33,126 bases of DNA from Chitinophagaceae bacterium (GCA_947476485.1 CANJQU010000043.1:1-33126); one strand, 5' to 3'. Counted from the stretch's first letter, positions 15,140 through 24,353 are shown. Notes: generated by a model not told the origin, from the letters alone. Numbers and translations: made by a program.

Positions 15140-15622
15140 CTAATCTCTCAGCACTTTGTCCACTATATTCCGCATTTCGCGCTCCGTAACAGTCCCTTCA
15201 ATAAATTTCTTGAATTGCTTGCCCGGATGCACGATAACCGTAGCGGGAATAGATCCGCCCCATGATTTATCAATCTTTGGCAGAAACACATTAGGGTTGG
15301 TATCAGAGAGCCACACAACCTCCGGGATAATGTTCTTTCTCCTGATAAAACCTTCGAGCTTGAATGTGTTATCGCCCTTAAAATCCAGGCTTACCAGCAG
15401 CACTTTCACCGGAGCTCCGGCATACCTTTCTGTGATGTTATTGAATTCAGGAAGTTCTCCCACGCAGGGGGCGCACCATGTCGCCCAAAAGTTCACGATG
15501 TATAGCGTGTCTTTCGACGAGCAGCGGCGTATGACATCATCGGCGCTGTATGCCTTTATCTGTTGTGAAAAAGAGGTGCTTGTGACAGTTATAAGTGTCA
15601 GTAACAGGCAAATTCGTTTCAT
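15140..15622 (-). CDS. TlpA-like periplasmic thioredoxin
   Basis: A 160-residue exported protein with a signal peptide (residues 1-20, ending SFSQ) and one thioredoxin domain of the TlpA/ResA type. The active site is FWATWC-AP-C with C50 and C53, and the cis-proline loop is GSIPATVIV. Such proteins reduce disulfides in the periplasm, for example during cytochrome c maturation, but no such genes are nearby. The frame extends to 15658; I use the internal ATG at 15622 because it opens a standard signal peptide and the longer start falls inside a TATTTTTG promoter-like octamer. The gene stands alone between a dispersed repeat and the divergent carboxyltransferase gene. Confidence 0.88.
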   Translation of the reverse strand: MKRICLLLTLITVTSTSFSQQIKAYSADDVIRRCSSKDTLYIVNFWATWCAPCVGELPEFNNITERYAGAPVKVLLVSLDFKGDNTFKLEGFIRRKNIIPEVVWLSDTNPNVFLPKIDKSWGGSIPATVIVHPGKQFKKFIEGTVTEREMRNIVDKVLRD

Positions 15623-15657
15623 GTGTAGGTTCAATGAATGTGTAGTGCAATTTACCA

Positions 15658-15665
15658 CAAAAATA
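15658..15665 (-). promoter_or_regulatory. Candidate -7 element of the TlpA-like gene
   Basis: Minus strand TATTTTTG (TAnnTTTG) lies 36 bp upstream of the ATG at 15622. It is the third use of this octamer ahead of a thioredoxin-fold gene in this window. No good -33 element was found. Confidence 0.4.
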
Positions 15666-15713
15666 CATGATGACTGTTTTCTGTGCTGAGTGCAGCAGGC
15701 AACATGTGGAAAG

Positions 15714-15725
15714 CCCCTTTAGGGG
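15714..15725. repeat. Short palindrome CCCCT-tt-AGGGG upstream of the carboxyltransferase gene
   Basis: A 5-bp GC-rich stem with two-base loop, flanked by AAG and TTTGGGG. From memory, AAGCCCCTTTAGGGGTTTGG is widespread ahead of genes in Bacteroidota. It lies between two divergent promoters and could serve either as an operator or as a passive repeat. Confidence 0.45.
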
Positions 15726-15741
15726 TTTGGGGTTTTTTCTA

Positions 15742-15749
15742 TAAGTTTG
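15742..15749 (+). promoter_or_regulatory. Candidate -7 element of the carboxyltransferase gene
   Basis: TAAGTTTG matches TAnnTTTG and lies 8 bp before the ATG at 15758. Transcription from it would leave almost no 5' leader, and it excludes the longer frame beginning at 15683. Confidence 0.45.
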
Positions 15750-15757
15750 CCCCCATT

Positions 15758-17296
15758 ATGGATAAGATAGCGGTATTAAAACAAAAGATGGACGGCGCCC
15801 TGAAAGGCGGCGGTGATAAGCGCATAGCAGACCAACACAAAAAAGGGAAATTGACAGCGCGAGAACGCCTGCAGTTACTGCTTGATGAAGGCTCTTTTGA
15901 AGAAATAGGCAAACTGGTTACCCATCGCAGCCGCGACTTCGGTATGGAGAATGAGGTCTACCTTGGCGATGGTGTAGTCACCGGCTATGGCACCATAAAC
16001 GGAAGGCTCACTTATGTATTCTCCCAGGACTTTACGGTCTTCGGTGGCAGCCTTTCCGAAACGCATGCAGAGAAGATCGTGAAGATAATGGACCTTGCCA
16101 TCCAGAATGGTGCACCGGTCATTGGCCTCAACGACAGCGGTGGCGCCCGTATCCAGGAAGGCGTGGTTTCGCTGGGTGGTTATGCCGATATCTTTCATCG
16201 CAATGTGAAGTCATCCGGGGTCATTCCTCAGCTATCTGCTATTATGGGCCCGTGCGCGGGTGGTGCCGTATATTCACCAGCCATCACCGATTTTATCCTG
16301 ATGGTGGAACATACGTCTTATATGTTCGTTACTGGTCCGAACGTGGTGAAAACCGTGACTCACGAGAATGTGACCAGCGAAGAGTTGGGTGGTGCGCATA
16401 CGCATGCATCTAAATCAGGCGTAACCCATTTCGCATGTGCAAATGAACTCGAGTGCATTGAAAATATCAAGAAGCTGCTTAGCTACATGCCGCAGAACTG
16501 TGAAGAAGACGCGCCCGTATACGAGTATGAAGCCGGAGATGAGTCGCGTCAGGCGCTTAACAACATAATACCCGCGAATCCCAATCAGCCATACGATATA
16601 AAGGAAGTTATTGCAGAACTGGCAGATTCAGATTCTTTCCTTGAAGTGCATAAGGAATATGCTGAGAATATTGTCGTAGGCTTTGCGCGCATAGGCGGCC
16701 GCAGCATAGGGGTAGTGGCCAATCAGCCTGCCTACCTTGCTGGTGTGCTCGACATCAATTCAAGTAAGAAGGGTGCCCGCTTTGTGCGTTTCTGTGATGC
16801 GTTCAATATACCGTTGCTCGTGCTGGTAGATGTGCCAGGCTTCCTGCCCGGTACCGACCAGGAATGGAACGGCATTATCATGAACGGAGCAAAGCTGCTG
16901 TATGCGCTCAGCGAGGCCACTGTCCCCAAAGTAACTGTGATCACCCGTAAGGCATATGGCGGTGCGTATGATGTGATGAATTCCAAGCACATAGGCGCAG
17001 ATCTTAACTATGCATGGCCTACCGCCGAGATAGCTGTAATGGGTGCCAAGGGCGCTGCGGAGATCATTTTCAAAAAGGAAATAGCCGCCGCCGCAGATCC
17101 TGAAGCAAAGCTGAAGGAAAAAGAAGCCGAGTACATCGAGAAGTTCGCAAATCCTTATGGTGCCGCTGCCCGTGGCTTTATCGATGAGGTAATAATGCCC
17201 GATGAAACCCGCAGCAAGCTGATAAAAGGCTTCAAAATGCTGGAGCACAAAGTGGTGAAAATGCCAAAGCGCAAGCACGGAAACATACCGCTTTAA
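15758..17296 (+). CDS. pccB: Acyl-CoA carboxylase carboxyltransferase subunit (propionyl-CoA carboxylase beta type)
   Basis: A 512-residue biotin-dependent carboxyltransferase. It moves the carboxyl group from carboxybiotin to an acyl-CoA, most likely propionyl-CoA, giving methylmalonyl-CoA. Both crotonase-like halves are visible: the N-terminal half with [13 protein letters not shown] and [13 protein letters not shown] (acyl-CoA oxyanion region), the C-terminal half with [18 protein letters not shown] and [11 protein letters not shown]. Length and start ([20 protein letters not shown]) agree with PccB/MmdA relatives. An upstream in-frame start at 15683 is rejected because the promoter-like octamer at 15742 lies downstream of it. 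No biotin carboxylase or biotin carrier gene is present within this window, so the partner subunits are encoded elsewhere. Substrate choice between propionyl-CoA and methylmalonyl-CoA decarboxylase chemistry cannot be decided from sequence reading. Confidence 0.9.
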   Translation: MDKIAVLKQKMDGALKGGGDKRIADQHKKGKLTARERLQLLLDEGSFEEIGKLVTHRSRDFGMENEVYLGDGVVTGYGTINGRLTYVFSQDFTVFGGSLSETHAEKIVKIMDLAIQNGAPVIGLNDSGGARIQEGVVSLGGYADIFHRNVKSSGVIPQLSAIMGPCAGGAVYSPAITDFILMVEHTSYMFVTGPNVVKTVTHENVTSEELGGAHTHASKSGVTHFACANELECIENIKKLLSYMPQNCEEDAPVYEYEAGDESRQALNNIIPANPNQPYDIKEVIAELADSDSFLEVHKEYAENIVVGFARIGGRSIGVVANQPAYLAGVLDINSSKKGARFVRFCDAFNIPLLVLVDVPGFLPGTDQEWNGIIMNGAKLLYALSEATVPKVTVITRKAYGGAYDVMNSKHIGADLNYAWPTAEIAVMGAKGAAEIIFKKEIAAAADPEAKLKEKEAEYIEKFANPYGAAARGFIDEVIMPDETRSKLIKGFKMLEHKVVKMPKRKHGNIPL

Positions 17297-17373
17297 TGAT
17301 CCTGAAGGGATCAGATGTCTGGGCATTCATGGCGAAATTGAATACGACGCCAAAGGTATCGTATGTTCGATAC
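17297..17373. repeat. Two hairpins just after the carboxyltransferase gene, possible dispersed repeat and terminator
   Basis: TGATCC-tgaag-GGATCA (17297-17313) begins directly after the stop codon, and GTATCG-tatgtt-CGATAC (17356-17373) follows. No T run follows the first, so it is a weak intrinsic terminator at best. The unit, including the section between, resembles intergenic repeats of Bacteroidota. The following stretch to 17558 holds nothing I recognise. Confidence 0.4.
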
Positions 17374-17558
17374 TGAATTAATTTACTGTTGTTTTGAGAT
17401 CGCATGGGAACCACAGTTGCCTATGCGTTTCTGCTACGATGTCAGTACTACAGTCACAACAAGAATATAAATAAAGATCAGGATGAAAAAGGTCTTTTTC
17501 ATAAAATAGAGTTTAGGGTTAAAGGAACTAAACTATTAACGCATACCGGCCGCAATTA

Positions 17559-18746
17559 TTATGCCGTTTTTTCGTCCGGGCTTCTTTTTCGCATGGTCGT
17601 AATAAAGTAACCAAGGATCAGAACTGTGAAGCCGCCGGTGGTAAGAAACAGCGTTGTAGCGCCGAAAGCATACCATACAAAGCCGGCAAGGCTGCTGGCC
17701 AGTAGGGTACAGATACTTTGGAAGCCGGTATAGGTGCCGATTGCAGTGGCTGTATCTTTTTTGTCTGTTATGGTAGCTATCCACGCCTTGCTGATCCCTT
17801 CAGTGGCTGCGGCGAAGATGCCATATAAGAAAAACAGCAAAAAGAACAGGTACAGGTTATTGCATACGCTCATTCCAAAATACACAGATCCAAATACGGC
17901 AAGCCCGAGTATAAATACCTTTTTAAGACCGATCCTGTCCCCTAGTTTGCCGAGCGGGAAGGAGCATGCGGCATATACCAGGTTATAGAAAATGTATACA
18001 CCTATTGCTTCTGTATCGCTAAATCCGTTTTCCTTTATTTTTAAGATCAGGAACATGTCGGAGCTGTTGAATAAGGCAAACAGAAGTAGTCCGGTCACCA
18101 GCCTGCGATATTCAGCCGGACTGGTTTTCCAGTATTTTATAAAGTCAAAAAAGTGTGTTTTTATTTTGTTGGGCTTCGGCGCTGTTTTTTTCTCCTTCAC
18201 AAAGAAAGTGCACAGTATAGAGATAATACCCGGGATAAAGGCGATGTAGAACAACATTCTATACGCTCCGGGATAAAAATACAAGATCAGTAATGCAGTA
18301 GCCGGACCAATGACTGCGCCCAGCGTATCCATGCCGCGATGAAATCCGAACACTTTTCCCTTGTTCGCGGGTATGGCCTCGTCCGATAGCATTGCGTCGC
18401 GCGCTGCTGTTCTTATGCCTTTTCCCAGCCGGTCCAGCGACCGGGCCGAGAATATCCATAACGGGACGGTGAGCAAAGCCATCATCGGTTTTGAAAGTGC
18501 ACTTAGCGAGTAACCCAGTCGCACAAAAGGCAGTCGCTTTCCGGAGTTGTCAGACAACTTCCCAAAGTAGCCCTTGCTGATGCCAGCCGTTGCTTCCGCA
18601 ATACCTTCAAGAATACCAATGAACAATATGGAAAAATTGATGCTCTTGAGGTAGATAGGAATTACCGGGTACAACATTTCACTGGAAATATCTGTAAACA
18701 AGCTTACCAGCGACAAAAGCCATATAGTGCGTGTGATTACTTTCAT
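17559..18746 (-). CDS. Major facilitator superfamily transporter
   Basis: A 395-residue inner-membrane protein with about twelve hydrophobic helices. MFS signatures are present: GYFGKLSDNSGKRLPFVRLGY as the loop 2-3 motif (G-x-L-S-D-x-x-G-K-R) and the equivalent LGDRIGLKKVFILGL in the second half. The opening LSLVSLFTDISSEMLYPVIP is characteristic of an uncharacterised bacterial MFS branch. The acid and base run ARSLDRLGKGIRTAARDAM resembles the same branch. Substrate is unknown. The frame extends three codons further to a TTG at 18755, but the ATG at 18746 is preferred. It is divergent from the UbiA-like gene, with about 185 bp between the two starts. Confidence 0.88.
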   Translation of the reverse strand: MKVITRTIWLLSLVSLFTDISSEMLYPVIPIYLKSINFSILFIGILEGIAEATAGISKGYFGKLSDNSGKRLPFVRLGYSLSALSKPMMALLTVPLWIFSARSLDRLGKGIRTAARDAMLSDEAIPANKGKVFGFHRGMDTLGAVIGPATALLILYFYPGAYRMLFYIAFIPGIISILCTFFVKEKKTAPKPNKIKTHFFDFIKYWKTSPAEYRRLVTGLLLFALFNSSDMFLILKIKENGFSDTEAIGVYIFYNLVYAACSFPLGKLGDRIGLKKVFILGLAVFGSVYFGMSVCNNLYLFFLLFFLYGIFAAATEGISKAWIATITDKKDTATAIGTYTGFQSICTLLASSLAGFVWYAFGATTLFLTTGGFTVLILGYFITTMRKRSPDEKTA

Positions 18747-18919
18747 AGATCTCAACCCGCCAAAGGCGTGTATTTTGAATAGTACATTTTGCTTTTACGG
18801 GGTCTGCTTTAGGGCGACGTGATTTATATATTGTAGACTTCAGTAAAGATAACAAACCTGTAAATATATTCACTTTTAAAGCTGCTCCTGTTTGCCGGCA
18901 GAGGTTATGGATTTGGGGT

Positions 18920-18927
18920 TACTTTTG
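18920..18927 (+). promoter_or_regulatory. Candidate -7 element of the UbiA-like gene
   Basis: TACTTTTG matches TAnnTTTG and lies 4 bp before the GTG start at 18932, so transcription would begin at or slightly after the start codon. A TTTG is 25 bp upstream, longer than the usual gap. Either the gene is read leaderless or the true start is further inside. Confidence 0.35.
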
Positions 18928-18931
18928 TTCT

Positions 18932-19765
18932 GTGAAATCCATCACACGCGCCATAGATATTTTTCTGTACACAAGCCTGTTTACTGCCTGCTGTGCAACC
19001 GGTCTGTGCATGGCCACCGGGCGGCTCATTCTGGGCTCAACACCGCCGGTATTCTGCAGTTTACATTTCCTTGTATTTGGCAGCACACTGCTTGTCTACA
19101 ATACACCCCGCATTGCTCGGCAGCCCGATACGGATAACCCGGAAAAGGGAAAATACAGGCCGTTTTACTACATCTTTTTTTTTATAGGCAAATTATTGAC
19201 AATAATAAGTTTGTCCGAACTGTCACTACAGTTGCAATTATCGTCACTGGGGCTTGGTATTTTCGCGTTTGCCTATTTTTTGCCGGTGCTTCCGTTTAAG
19301 GAAAAAAAACGTCTGCGTGATTTTGGCTGGTTGAAGATCATCGTTTTGGCCGGTGTCTGGACCACAGCAACTTCTGTGTTACCCATGCTTTATTGGCATA
19401 AGAATATCGCCGATTTCCCGCTGGAAATATTGATCAGGCTTGTGTTTATATTCACACTTTGTGTCATTTTCGACATCCGGGACATCCGGAAAGATATGAG
19501 CAGCAACATCAGCACGTTGCCGGGTAGGGTAGGTCTGAGAAACAGTTACCTGCTCATTAACTTTACATTGTTGCTTTTTGTTGGTTTAAGTATATTTCAG
19601 TACTGGCGGTATCCTTCATTACCCCGGCTGGCAGGCGCGCTGCTTACGGCAGTATTGACAAGGGTCATAGTAAGCTATTTACGCACAAAGCCATCTGCGC
19701 GCGCATACCTCATCCTGGCCGATGGTGCGATGATAATTTACTCCCTGCTCGTTCTGTTAAATTAG
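18932..19765 (+). CDS. UbiA-like prenyltransferase-fold membrane protein, one Asp motif missing
   Basis: A 277-residue polytopic membrane protein with about seven to nine hydrophobic segments. The block VIFDIRDIRKDMSSNISTLP near residues 187-206 matches the second aspartate-rich motif (DxxxD) of UbiA-superfamily enzymes, which attach prenyl chains to aromatic acceptors. The first motif, NxxxDxxxD, is not recognisable: the corresponding loop reads VYNTPRIARQPDTD. This pattern is seen in a Bacteroidota group of UbiA-like proteins of unknown function. It starts with GTG, and a terminator-like hairpin follows its stop after 3 bp. Enzymatic function is uncertain; the fold assignment is moderately supported. 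Confidence 0.6.
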   Translation: MKSITRAIDIFLYTSLFTACCATGLCMATGRLILGSTPPVFCSLHFLVFGSTLLVYNTPRIARQPDTDNPEKGKYRPFYYIFFFIGKLLTIISLSELSLQLQLSSLGLGIFAFAYFLPVLPFKEKKRLRDFGWLKIIVLAGVWTTATSVLPMLYWHKNIADFPLEILIRLVFIFTLCVIFDIRDIRKDMSSNISTLPGRVGLRNSYLLINFTLLLFVGLSIFQYWRYPSLPRLAGALLTAVLTRVIVSYLRTKPSARAYLILADGAMIIYSLLVLLN

Positions 19766-19767
19766 AA

Positions 19768-19788
19768 AGCCCCGGGATTTCCGGGGCT
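19768..19788. terminator. Bidirectional intrinsic terminator between convergent genes
   Basis: AGCCCCGG and CCGGGGCT form an 8-bp GC-rich stem with a GATTT loop, placed 3 bp after the stop of the UbiA-like gene and 26 bp beyond the stop of the convergent gene at 19814. On the minus strand it is followed by TTTCTAATTT, so it works better in that direction. Confidence 0.75.
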
Positions 19789-19813
19789 CACTGTATTCAA
19801 TCAGATTTCAAGG

Positions 19814-20179
19814 TTAGTAACCCTGGTAATGACGTAATAACTGGTCAGGATGGCTCAATCCTGCGAATCCGATCACCGCAATCGCTATAATAATTATCAG
19901 CAGGTAAATTGCAGATAATATAGTACCGATAATAGCGCAAATTCGGCCGGCTTTCAGGTTGTTGTATGAGGATGGCAGGTATTTCAGCGGTTCGCTATTA
20001 TACCGCCTCATATCTTTACTCGCCAACACAAGTGCAATGATACCACATATAGCCCCCAGTACTCCGTAGCAAAAGCAGCCTACAATAGAGATGATACCAA
20101 GCACCAGCACCGCGGTAGCATTTGGGAGTGGTTCTTTATGTCCGTCATTAAAAATGTTAGTATTTCCCGGGTTTTCCAT
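19814..20179 (-). CDS. Small 'CCC motif' (DUF4190-like) membrane protein
   Basis: A 121-residue protein with two hydrophobic hairpins (about 24-53 and 79-104). The block LPNATAVLVLGIISIVGCFCYGVLG and the later NLKAGRICAIIG match a Bacteroidota family of small membrane proteins named for its Cys-containing motif. Function unknown. It lies 4 bp downstream of the DUF2752 gene on the same strand, an association that suggests one transcript. It ends toward the terminator at 19768-19788. Confidence 0.8.
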   Translation of the reverse strand: MENPGNTNIFNDGHKEPLPNATAVLVLGIISIVGCFCYGVLGAICGIIALVLASKDMRRYNSEPLKYLPSSYNNLKAGRICAIIGTILSAIYLLIIIIAIAVIGFAGLSHPDQLLRHYQGY

Positions 20180-20183
20180 TTGA

Positions 20184-20492
20184 TCAAAATATTTTGTGGT
20201 AGTAAATTTTGTAAATGTAGAAAGCTAATGTGATAATTGCAACTGTAAATTGGAGGAATACAATGATCCTGGCGCCCTTGCTGAATTTGAAGATCAGGTG
20301 AAGCGGAAGGAACACAATAAGCAATATCATAGGTATCGTTGCCGGGTGAAATTGAAGGCTGGTGCTAATGTCTCCCTGCAACAGGCAGATAAAGCTGCGC
20401 TGCATACCGCATCCCGGGCACTCCATATGAAACAGGGCTTTCGACGGACACGTAAACATGTGGTGCTGCAGAAAAGAAACAATGCTCATCAT
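20184..20492 (-). CDS. DUF2752 family membrane protein
   Basis: A 102-residue protein with the DUF2752 signature CPGCGMQRSF near residues 25-34, followed by two hydrophobic segments (about 54-67 and 75-95). The Cys pair and following GMQR are diagnostic. Function is unknown for the family. Two adjacent ATG codons could start it. It precedes the 'CCC motif' gene by 4 bp; the two probably form a two-gene operon. Confidence 0.85.
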   Translation of the reverse strand: MMSIVSFLQHHMFTCPSKALFHMECPGCGMQRSFICLLQGDISTSLQFHPATIPMILLIVFLPLHLIFKFSKGARIIVFLQFTVAIITLAFYIYKIYYHKIF

Positions 20493-20507
20493 TCGAAGTT
20501 AGTAACA

Positions 20508-20515
20508 CGAAAGTA
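20508..20515 (-). promoter_or_regulatory. Candidate variant -7 element (TACTTTCG) of the DUF2752 operon
   Basis: Minus strand TACTTTCG differs from TAnnTTTG at one position and lies 16 bp before the ATG. The same octamer is found upstream of the T9SS gene at 26297-26304, so it may be an accepted variant in this genome. Confidence 0.35.
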
Positions 20516-20616
20516 CGCACCCTCCGCATTTTTTAAAAGCAAGCCCGAAAGTCAACCACTTGATACTCCATGTCCTGGCTCTCGTAATTGTATGTTTTGC
20601 TCACATTCTATAATTA

Positions 20617-20641
20617 GAGAGGCCGGCGACGCCGGCCTCTC
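20617..20641 (-). terminator. Strong hairpin downstream of the large surface protein gene
   Basis: GAGAGGCCGGC and GCCGGCCTCTC form an exact 11-bp stem around GAC, 29 bp beyond the stop of the 20670-24353 gene. The downstream side on the minus strand (TAATTATAG) is AT-rich but without a clear T run, so termination efficiency is uncertain. Confidence 0.65.
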
Positions 20642-20669
20642 CCTGATTTTTACTGACACTTGCTTATGA

Positions 20670-23600
20670 CTACTTTTCTATTACAAAGTGGAATACAGCA
20701 TGTTCTGCTTCGTTGTTGACATTCAACAGGTACATGCCGTTTGCAAGGTCGTTGCTTAATGTTACCTGTTCATTGATCACTCCGCCCGGTGCGGTAGTTT
20801 TACCGACAAAAATGATTTGACCGAGCATGTTAGTTATTTCATAACGCAACAGCCTGTCATCAGGTGTTCCCAATGTTCCCTTGATCATAAACGCGCCTTT
20901 GTTTGGGTTGGGTACTAAGCTTACATGCATTGGCGCCGGATTGATCAGCAGGGAAGTAACTGTAATAGAAGCGCTTCCCTCGTCGGTGATCGCAGTATGA
21001 GTGATGTTCACATTGCCTGCTGCCAGGGCGGTGACGGTACCATTTTCGTCAACGGCGGCTACTGCATTGTCGCTACTGGTCCATTCACCTGCTGCAGCAT
21101 CATTGGCGAGGCTAATTACGGCGCCCACAGTGGTTGTGCTGCTAGTGGCCCGTGGTGCAGGGCTTGCGCTGATAACTTTTGTCGCAAAATTGCTGCACCC
21201 TGCACTGGTCGTAACAATATAGTTGATGTTAGCGTTGCCTGACGATGTGATAGCTGTAACCAGCCCTGTGCCGCTGCCCACGGTGAGTATTGCGGTATTG
21301 CTGCTGCTCCATACGCCTCCTGCAGTTGCGTCAGTCAAGGTGATACCCGCACCGCCACGGGAAACGGACGAAGGGCCGGAGATCGCCAATACTGTTGGTG
21401 TCGTGTTCACAGTTACTATAGCAGTTGCGGTGCACAAATTGGTGTGTGTGTACGTAACTATTGTTGTTCCTGCCGACACTCCGCTCACAGCGCCGGAAGC
21501 GTTGATGGTTGCCACGGCCGGTGTGCCGCTCGTCCAGGATACGCCTGGGGTGCTCGGGTCGCTAAGGAAAGTTACTTTTCCGGTGCAAACGTTGCGGTTG
21601 CCCAGGATGGCTGCCGGTGCGGCATTTACATTCACATTGTAAGTTTTGAGGCACCCGGTACCGGCAGTGTAGGTGACTAATATAGCTCCCGCAGCAAGAC
21701 CGGTCACTATCCCGGAAGCGTTTATGGATGCGTATGAGTTGGAGCCGCTCCATACACCGCCCGCTGTGGCGTCGGTGAGTGTTATGGACAAGCCGGTGCA
21801 AACTTTATTAGGCCCTGTAATGGCTGCCGGATTTGCATTGATAGTTACAATCTTCGAAGCCTTGCAGCCCGTTGTACCCAAAGAATAATTTATGGTCACC
21901 ATTCCTGTGTTGATGGTTGTTACTAATCCTCCCGCACTTACAGTAGCGGTCGATGGACTTGTGCTGCTCCATACGCCACCGGCTGTAGCGTCAGAGAGCG
22001 AAGTTGTTGCGCCCTGGCATACGCTGGCATTGCCGGAAATTGCCGCAGGCACCGGATACACGGTAAGTGTCTGCGTGGCATAAGATGACCCCACTGTATA
22101 GCTGAGCCGTGCAGTGCCGGCAGCAATAGCCGTTACCACGCCTCCGGAGCTAACCGATGCTATTGCGGCATCTGCAGCATTAATGCTCCATGCGCCGCCG
22201 GGAGTCGCGTCGAAAAATGTGCCGGTATTGCCTGCACACATAAAGAACGCCGCACCGGTAATTGCAGATACCGTAACCGGTGTGCCGGCATTTACTGTCA
22301 CTACCTTTGTAGTATAATCCCAGCCACAGCCGTTGGTAACGGTGTAAGAAATAGTGACCGTGCCGGTGGATACTCCATGTACCGCTCCTGCGCCGGATAC
22401 TGTGGCGTTGCCGTTGCTGGCAGACCATACGCCGCCCGCGGTAGCATTGCTAAGCGTTATGTTTGCTCCTGCATTCACAGTGGATGGTCCGGTGATAGTG
22501 CCGGCTGTTGGTGGCCCTGAGCTCACAACAACCGTAGCGGTAGTATATCCGCCCAGCACGGTGTAGGTAAGTGTGGCGGTGCCTGCCGATATGCCCTGTA
22601 TATAAGCTTTGAAGTTGTAGATGCCAGTATATGCGATAGCTACAGAACTGTCGCTGCTGGTCCACCGTCCCTGTGGGGTAGCCGCGGCAAACGAATCCAT
22701 AACAACGGTACAGCCTAGTGCAGTGCCGGTAAGAAGGCCGAGAGGTTGATTCCTTAGCACGGAGATATTCCCGGTGCCTGAATAATCAGAATAGTTGGAA
22801 ACAGCCACATCAGGTTTGCCGTCGCCGTCCAGGTCGCCAACCGCTACCGTCGAAGATTGCGAGCCTGAGTAAAATGGATGACTTACTGTATCAAAAGACA
22901 AAGAACCGGTAGAAGAAGTATTTCGCAGAACGGAAAGGTTATAGCCATTAAATGTGCTGATGATCAGGTCCGGGCGTGTGCCACCGGCCATGCTTGCTAT
23001 TGCCACTGCGGATGGACTCATTCCGGTCTGGAAAATTGCTCCTGGGGCAAATGCTATTGATCCGGTCGACGAAGTATTTCGCAGTACAGATACAGACCCC
23101 GTATCCGTATATGAGCTGCCTATGTTTGTAACTGCGAGCTCAGGCTTTCCATCTCCGTCAAGGTCACCGATGGCAACATTGGTTGGCGCTTCACCTACAG
23201 CGAAGAGCTGTTTCGTAGCAAATGAGATCGTGCCTGTGGTAGAGATATTGCGTAAAACCACTACCTGGTTATGGCCGTGCGAATTCGTCGCAAGGTCTTT
23301 CTTTCCGTCTCCGTCCAGGTCGCCAATTGCCAGGTACCCACCGCTGTTATAACCCATAAATCCGCCGGTTCCGGTAGCATCAACATAAGTGTATGTGTCA
23401 AATGACAGTGCTCCCACCGAAGAGGTGTTGCGAAATGTAAACACTCCGAAATCAAAGCTGACCGCAATATCTGACCTGCCATCTCCGTCCAGGTCGCCCA
23501 CTACAACCCCGTTGGTAGTGGTAAATGGAGTAGGAATGAATAAACCTCCGGCAAAAGATATTGACCCGGGTGAAGAAGTGTTGCGATATACAGTTATGCC

Positions 23601-24353
23601 GGTATCCATATTGCTGGTTGCAACAATATCAAGCTTACCATCTCCGTCAAGGTCGCCTATTGCAAGGCTATAAGCTCCGGTGTCTGAAGGTATGCTTACC
23701 GGGCTGGCAAAAGACGATGCACTTATAGATCCGCTCACAGACGTATTGCGGAATATCAGCATCGTTTTTGTTATGAAATTTGACACAGCCATATCGGCTT
23801 TGCCATCACCATCAATATCGCCCAAAGCTATTGCCGATGGGTTGCCACCTGTAGCGTAAAACCGGGTGGTGTCAAAACTGATCACATTTCCCATGTATGC
23901 GCTGTTGTTGTATGTCGGCTGAAATTGCGGCCCTGAAAATCCCGTTAAGCCGGTTGCGCTGTTGGTTACACTCACGGGGGCGTAGGTGGCGCCTATGGGC
24001 ACGGTCACAGTGAGTGAAGTAGCGTTGCCGGACACTACACTGGCCTTTCCGGTGCCAAAGTATACTATGTTGCTGGCGGCGGTCGGATTGAAATTTGAGC
24101 CCGAGATCGTTATTGTTGTGCCCGGTGCGGCACGTGTTGCGCTTAAAGAAGAAACCACGGGTGCTACTGCCGTAGCAATGGCCGTTTTACTGAAAAGGGC
24201 CAGGCATAGCATGAACAGCACAAAAAATTTGTTGCCATGCGTTCCCGCATTTGATGCTGCTTTTGTACCACTTTTTCCGTGCAGGCTATGGGTATCTTCG
24301 ATACGCATAGTTGCTCCTGTGAATCTCGTTGAACGTGTAATTTGATTGGTCAT
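20670..24353 (-). CDS. Large T9SS-exported surface protein: IPT, FG-GAP/VCBS propeller, eight Ig-like repeats, type A sorting domain
   Basis: A 1227-residue secreted protein. A long basic N-region precedes the hydrophobic signal core FFVLFMLCLALF (about 43-54), cleaved near AIATA. Residues about 64-140 are an IPT/TIG domain (APGTTITISGSNF). About 155-560 hold seven FG-GAP/VCBS repeats, six with the calcium-type motif D-x-D-G-D-G (DLDGDGKPDVAVSN) and one degenerate (MAGGTRPDLIIS). About 565-1130 are eight Ig-like Big_2-type repeats with TLxDATAGGVWSS cores. The last 91 residues (INPAPMHVSLVPNPNKGAF to the end) are a type A T9SS sorting domain. Likely a cell-surface or secreted adhesin-like protein. 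The frame extends 17 codons upstream; the ATG at 24353 or the one at 24308 are the likely starts. Confidence 0.9.
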   Translation of the reverse strand: MTNQITRSTRFTGATMRIEDTHSLHGKSGTKAASNAGTHGNKFFVLFMLCLALFSKTAIATAVAPVVSSLSATRAAPGTTITISGSNFNPTAASNIVYFGTGKASVVSGNATSLTVTVPIGATYAPVSVTNSATGLTGFSGPQFQPTYNNSAYMGNVISFDTTRFYATGGNPSAIALGDIDGDGKADMAVSNFITKTMLIFRNTSVSGSISASSFASPVSIPSDTGAYSLAIGDLDGDGKLDIVATSNMDTGITVYRNTSSPGSISFAGGLFIPTPFTTTNGVVVGDLDGDGRSDIAVSFDFGVFTFRNTSSVGALSFDTYTYVDATGTGGFMGYNSGGYLAIGDLDGDGKKDLATNSHGHNQVVVLRNISTTGTISFATKQLFAVGEAPTNVAIGDLDGDGKPELAVTNIGSSYTDTGSVSVLRNTSSTGSIAFAPGAIFQTGMSPSAVAIASMAGGTRPDLIISTFNGYNLSVLRNTSSTGSLSFDTVSHPFYSGSQSSTVAVGDLDGDGKPDVAVSNYSDYSGTGNISVLRNQPLGLLTGTALGCTVVMDSFAAATPQGRWTSSDSSVAIAYTGIYNFKAYIQGISAGTATLTYTVLGGYTTATVVVSSGPPTAGTITGPSTVNAGANITLSNATAGGVWSASNGNATVSGAGAVHGVSTGTVTISYTVTNGCGWDYTTKVVTVNAGTPVTVSAITGAAFFMCAGNTGTFFDATPGGAWSINAADAAIASVSSGGVVTAIAAGTARLSYTVGSSYATQTLTVYPVPAAISGNASVCQGATTSLSDATAGGVWSSTSPSTATVSAGGLVTTINTGMVTINYSLGTTGCKASKIVTINANPAAITGPNKVCTGLSITLTDATAGGVWSGSNSYASINASGIVTGLAAGAILVTYTAGTGCLKTYNVNVNAAPAAILGNRNVCTGKVTFLSDPSTPGVSWTSGTPAVATINASGAVSGVSAGTTIVTYTHTNLCTATAIVTVNTTPTVLAISGPSSVSRGGAGITLTDATAGGVWSSSNTAILTVGSGTGLVTAITSSGNANINYIVTTSAGCSNFATKVISASPAPRATSSTTTVGAVISLANDAAAGEWTSSDNAVAAVDENGTVTALAAGNVNITHTAITDEGSASITVTSLLINPAPMHVSLVPNPNKGAFMIKGTLGTPDDRLLRYEITNMLGQIIFVGKTTAPGGVINEQVTLSNDLANGMYLLNVNNEAEHAVFHFVIEK

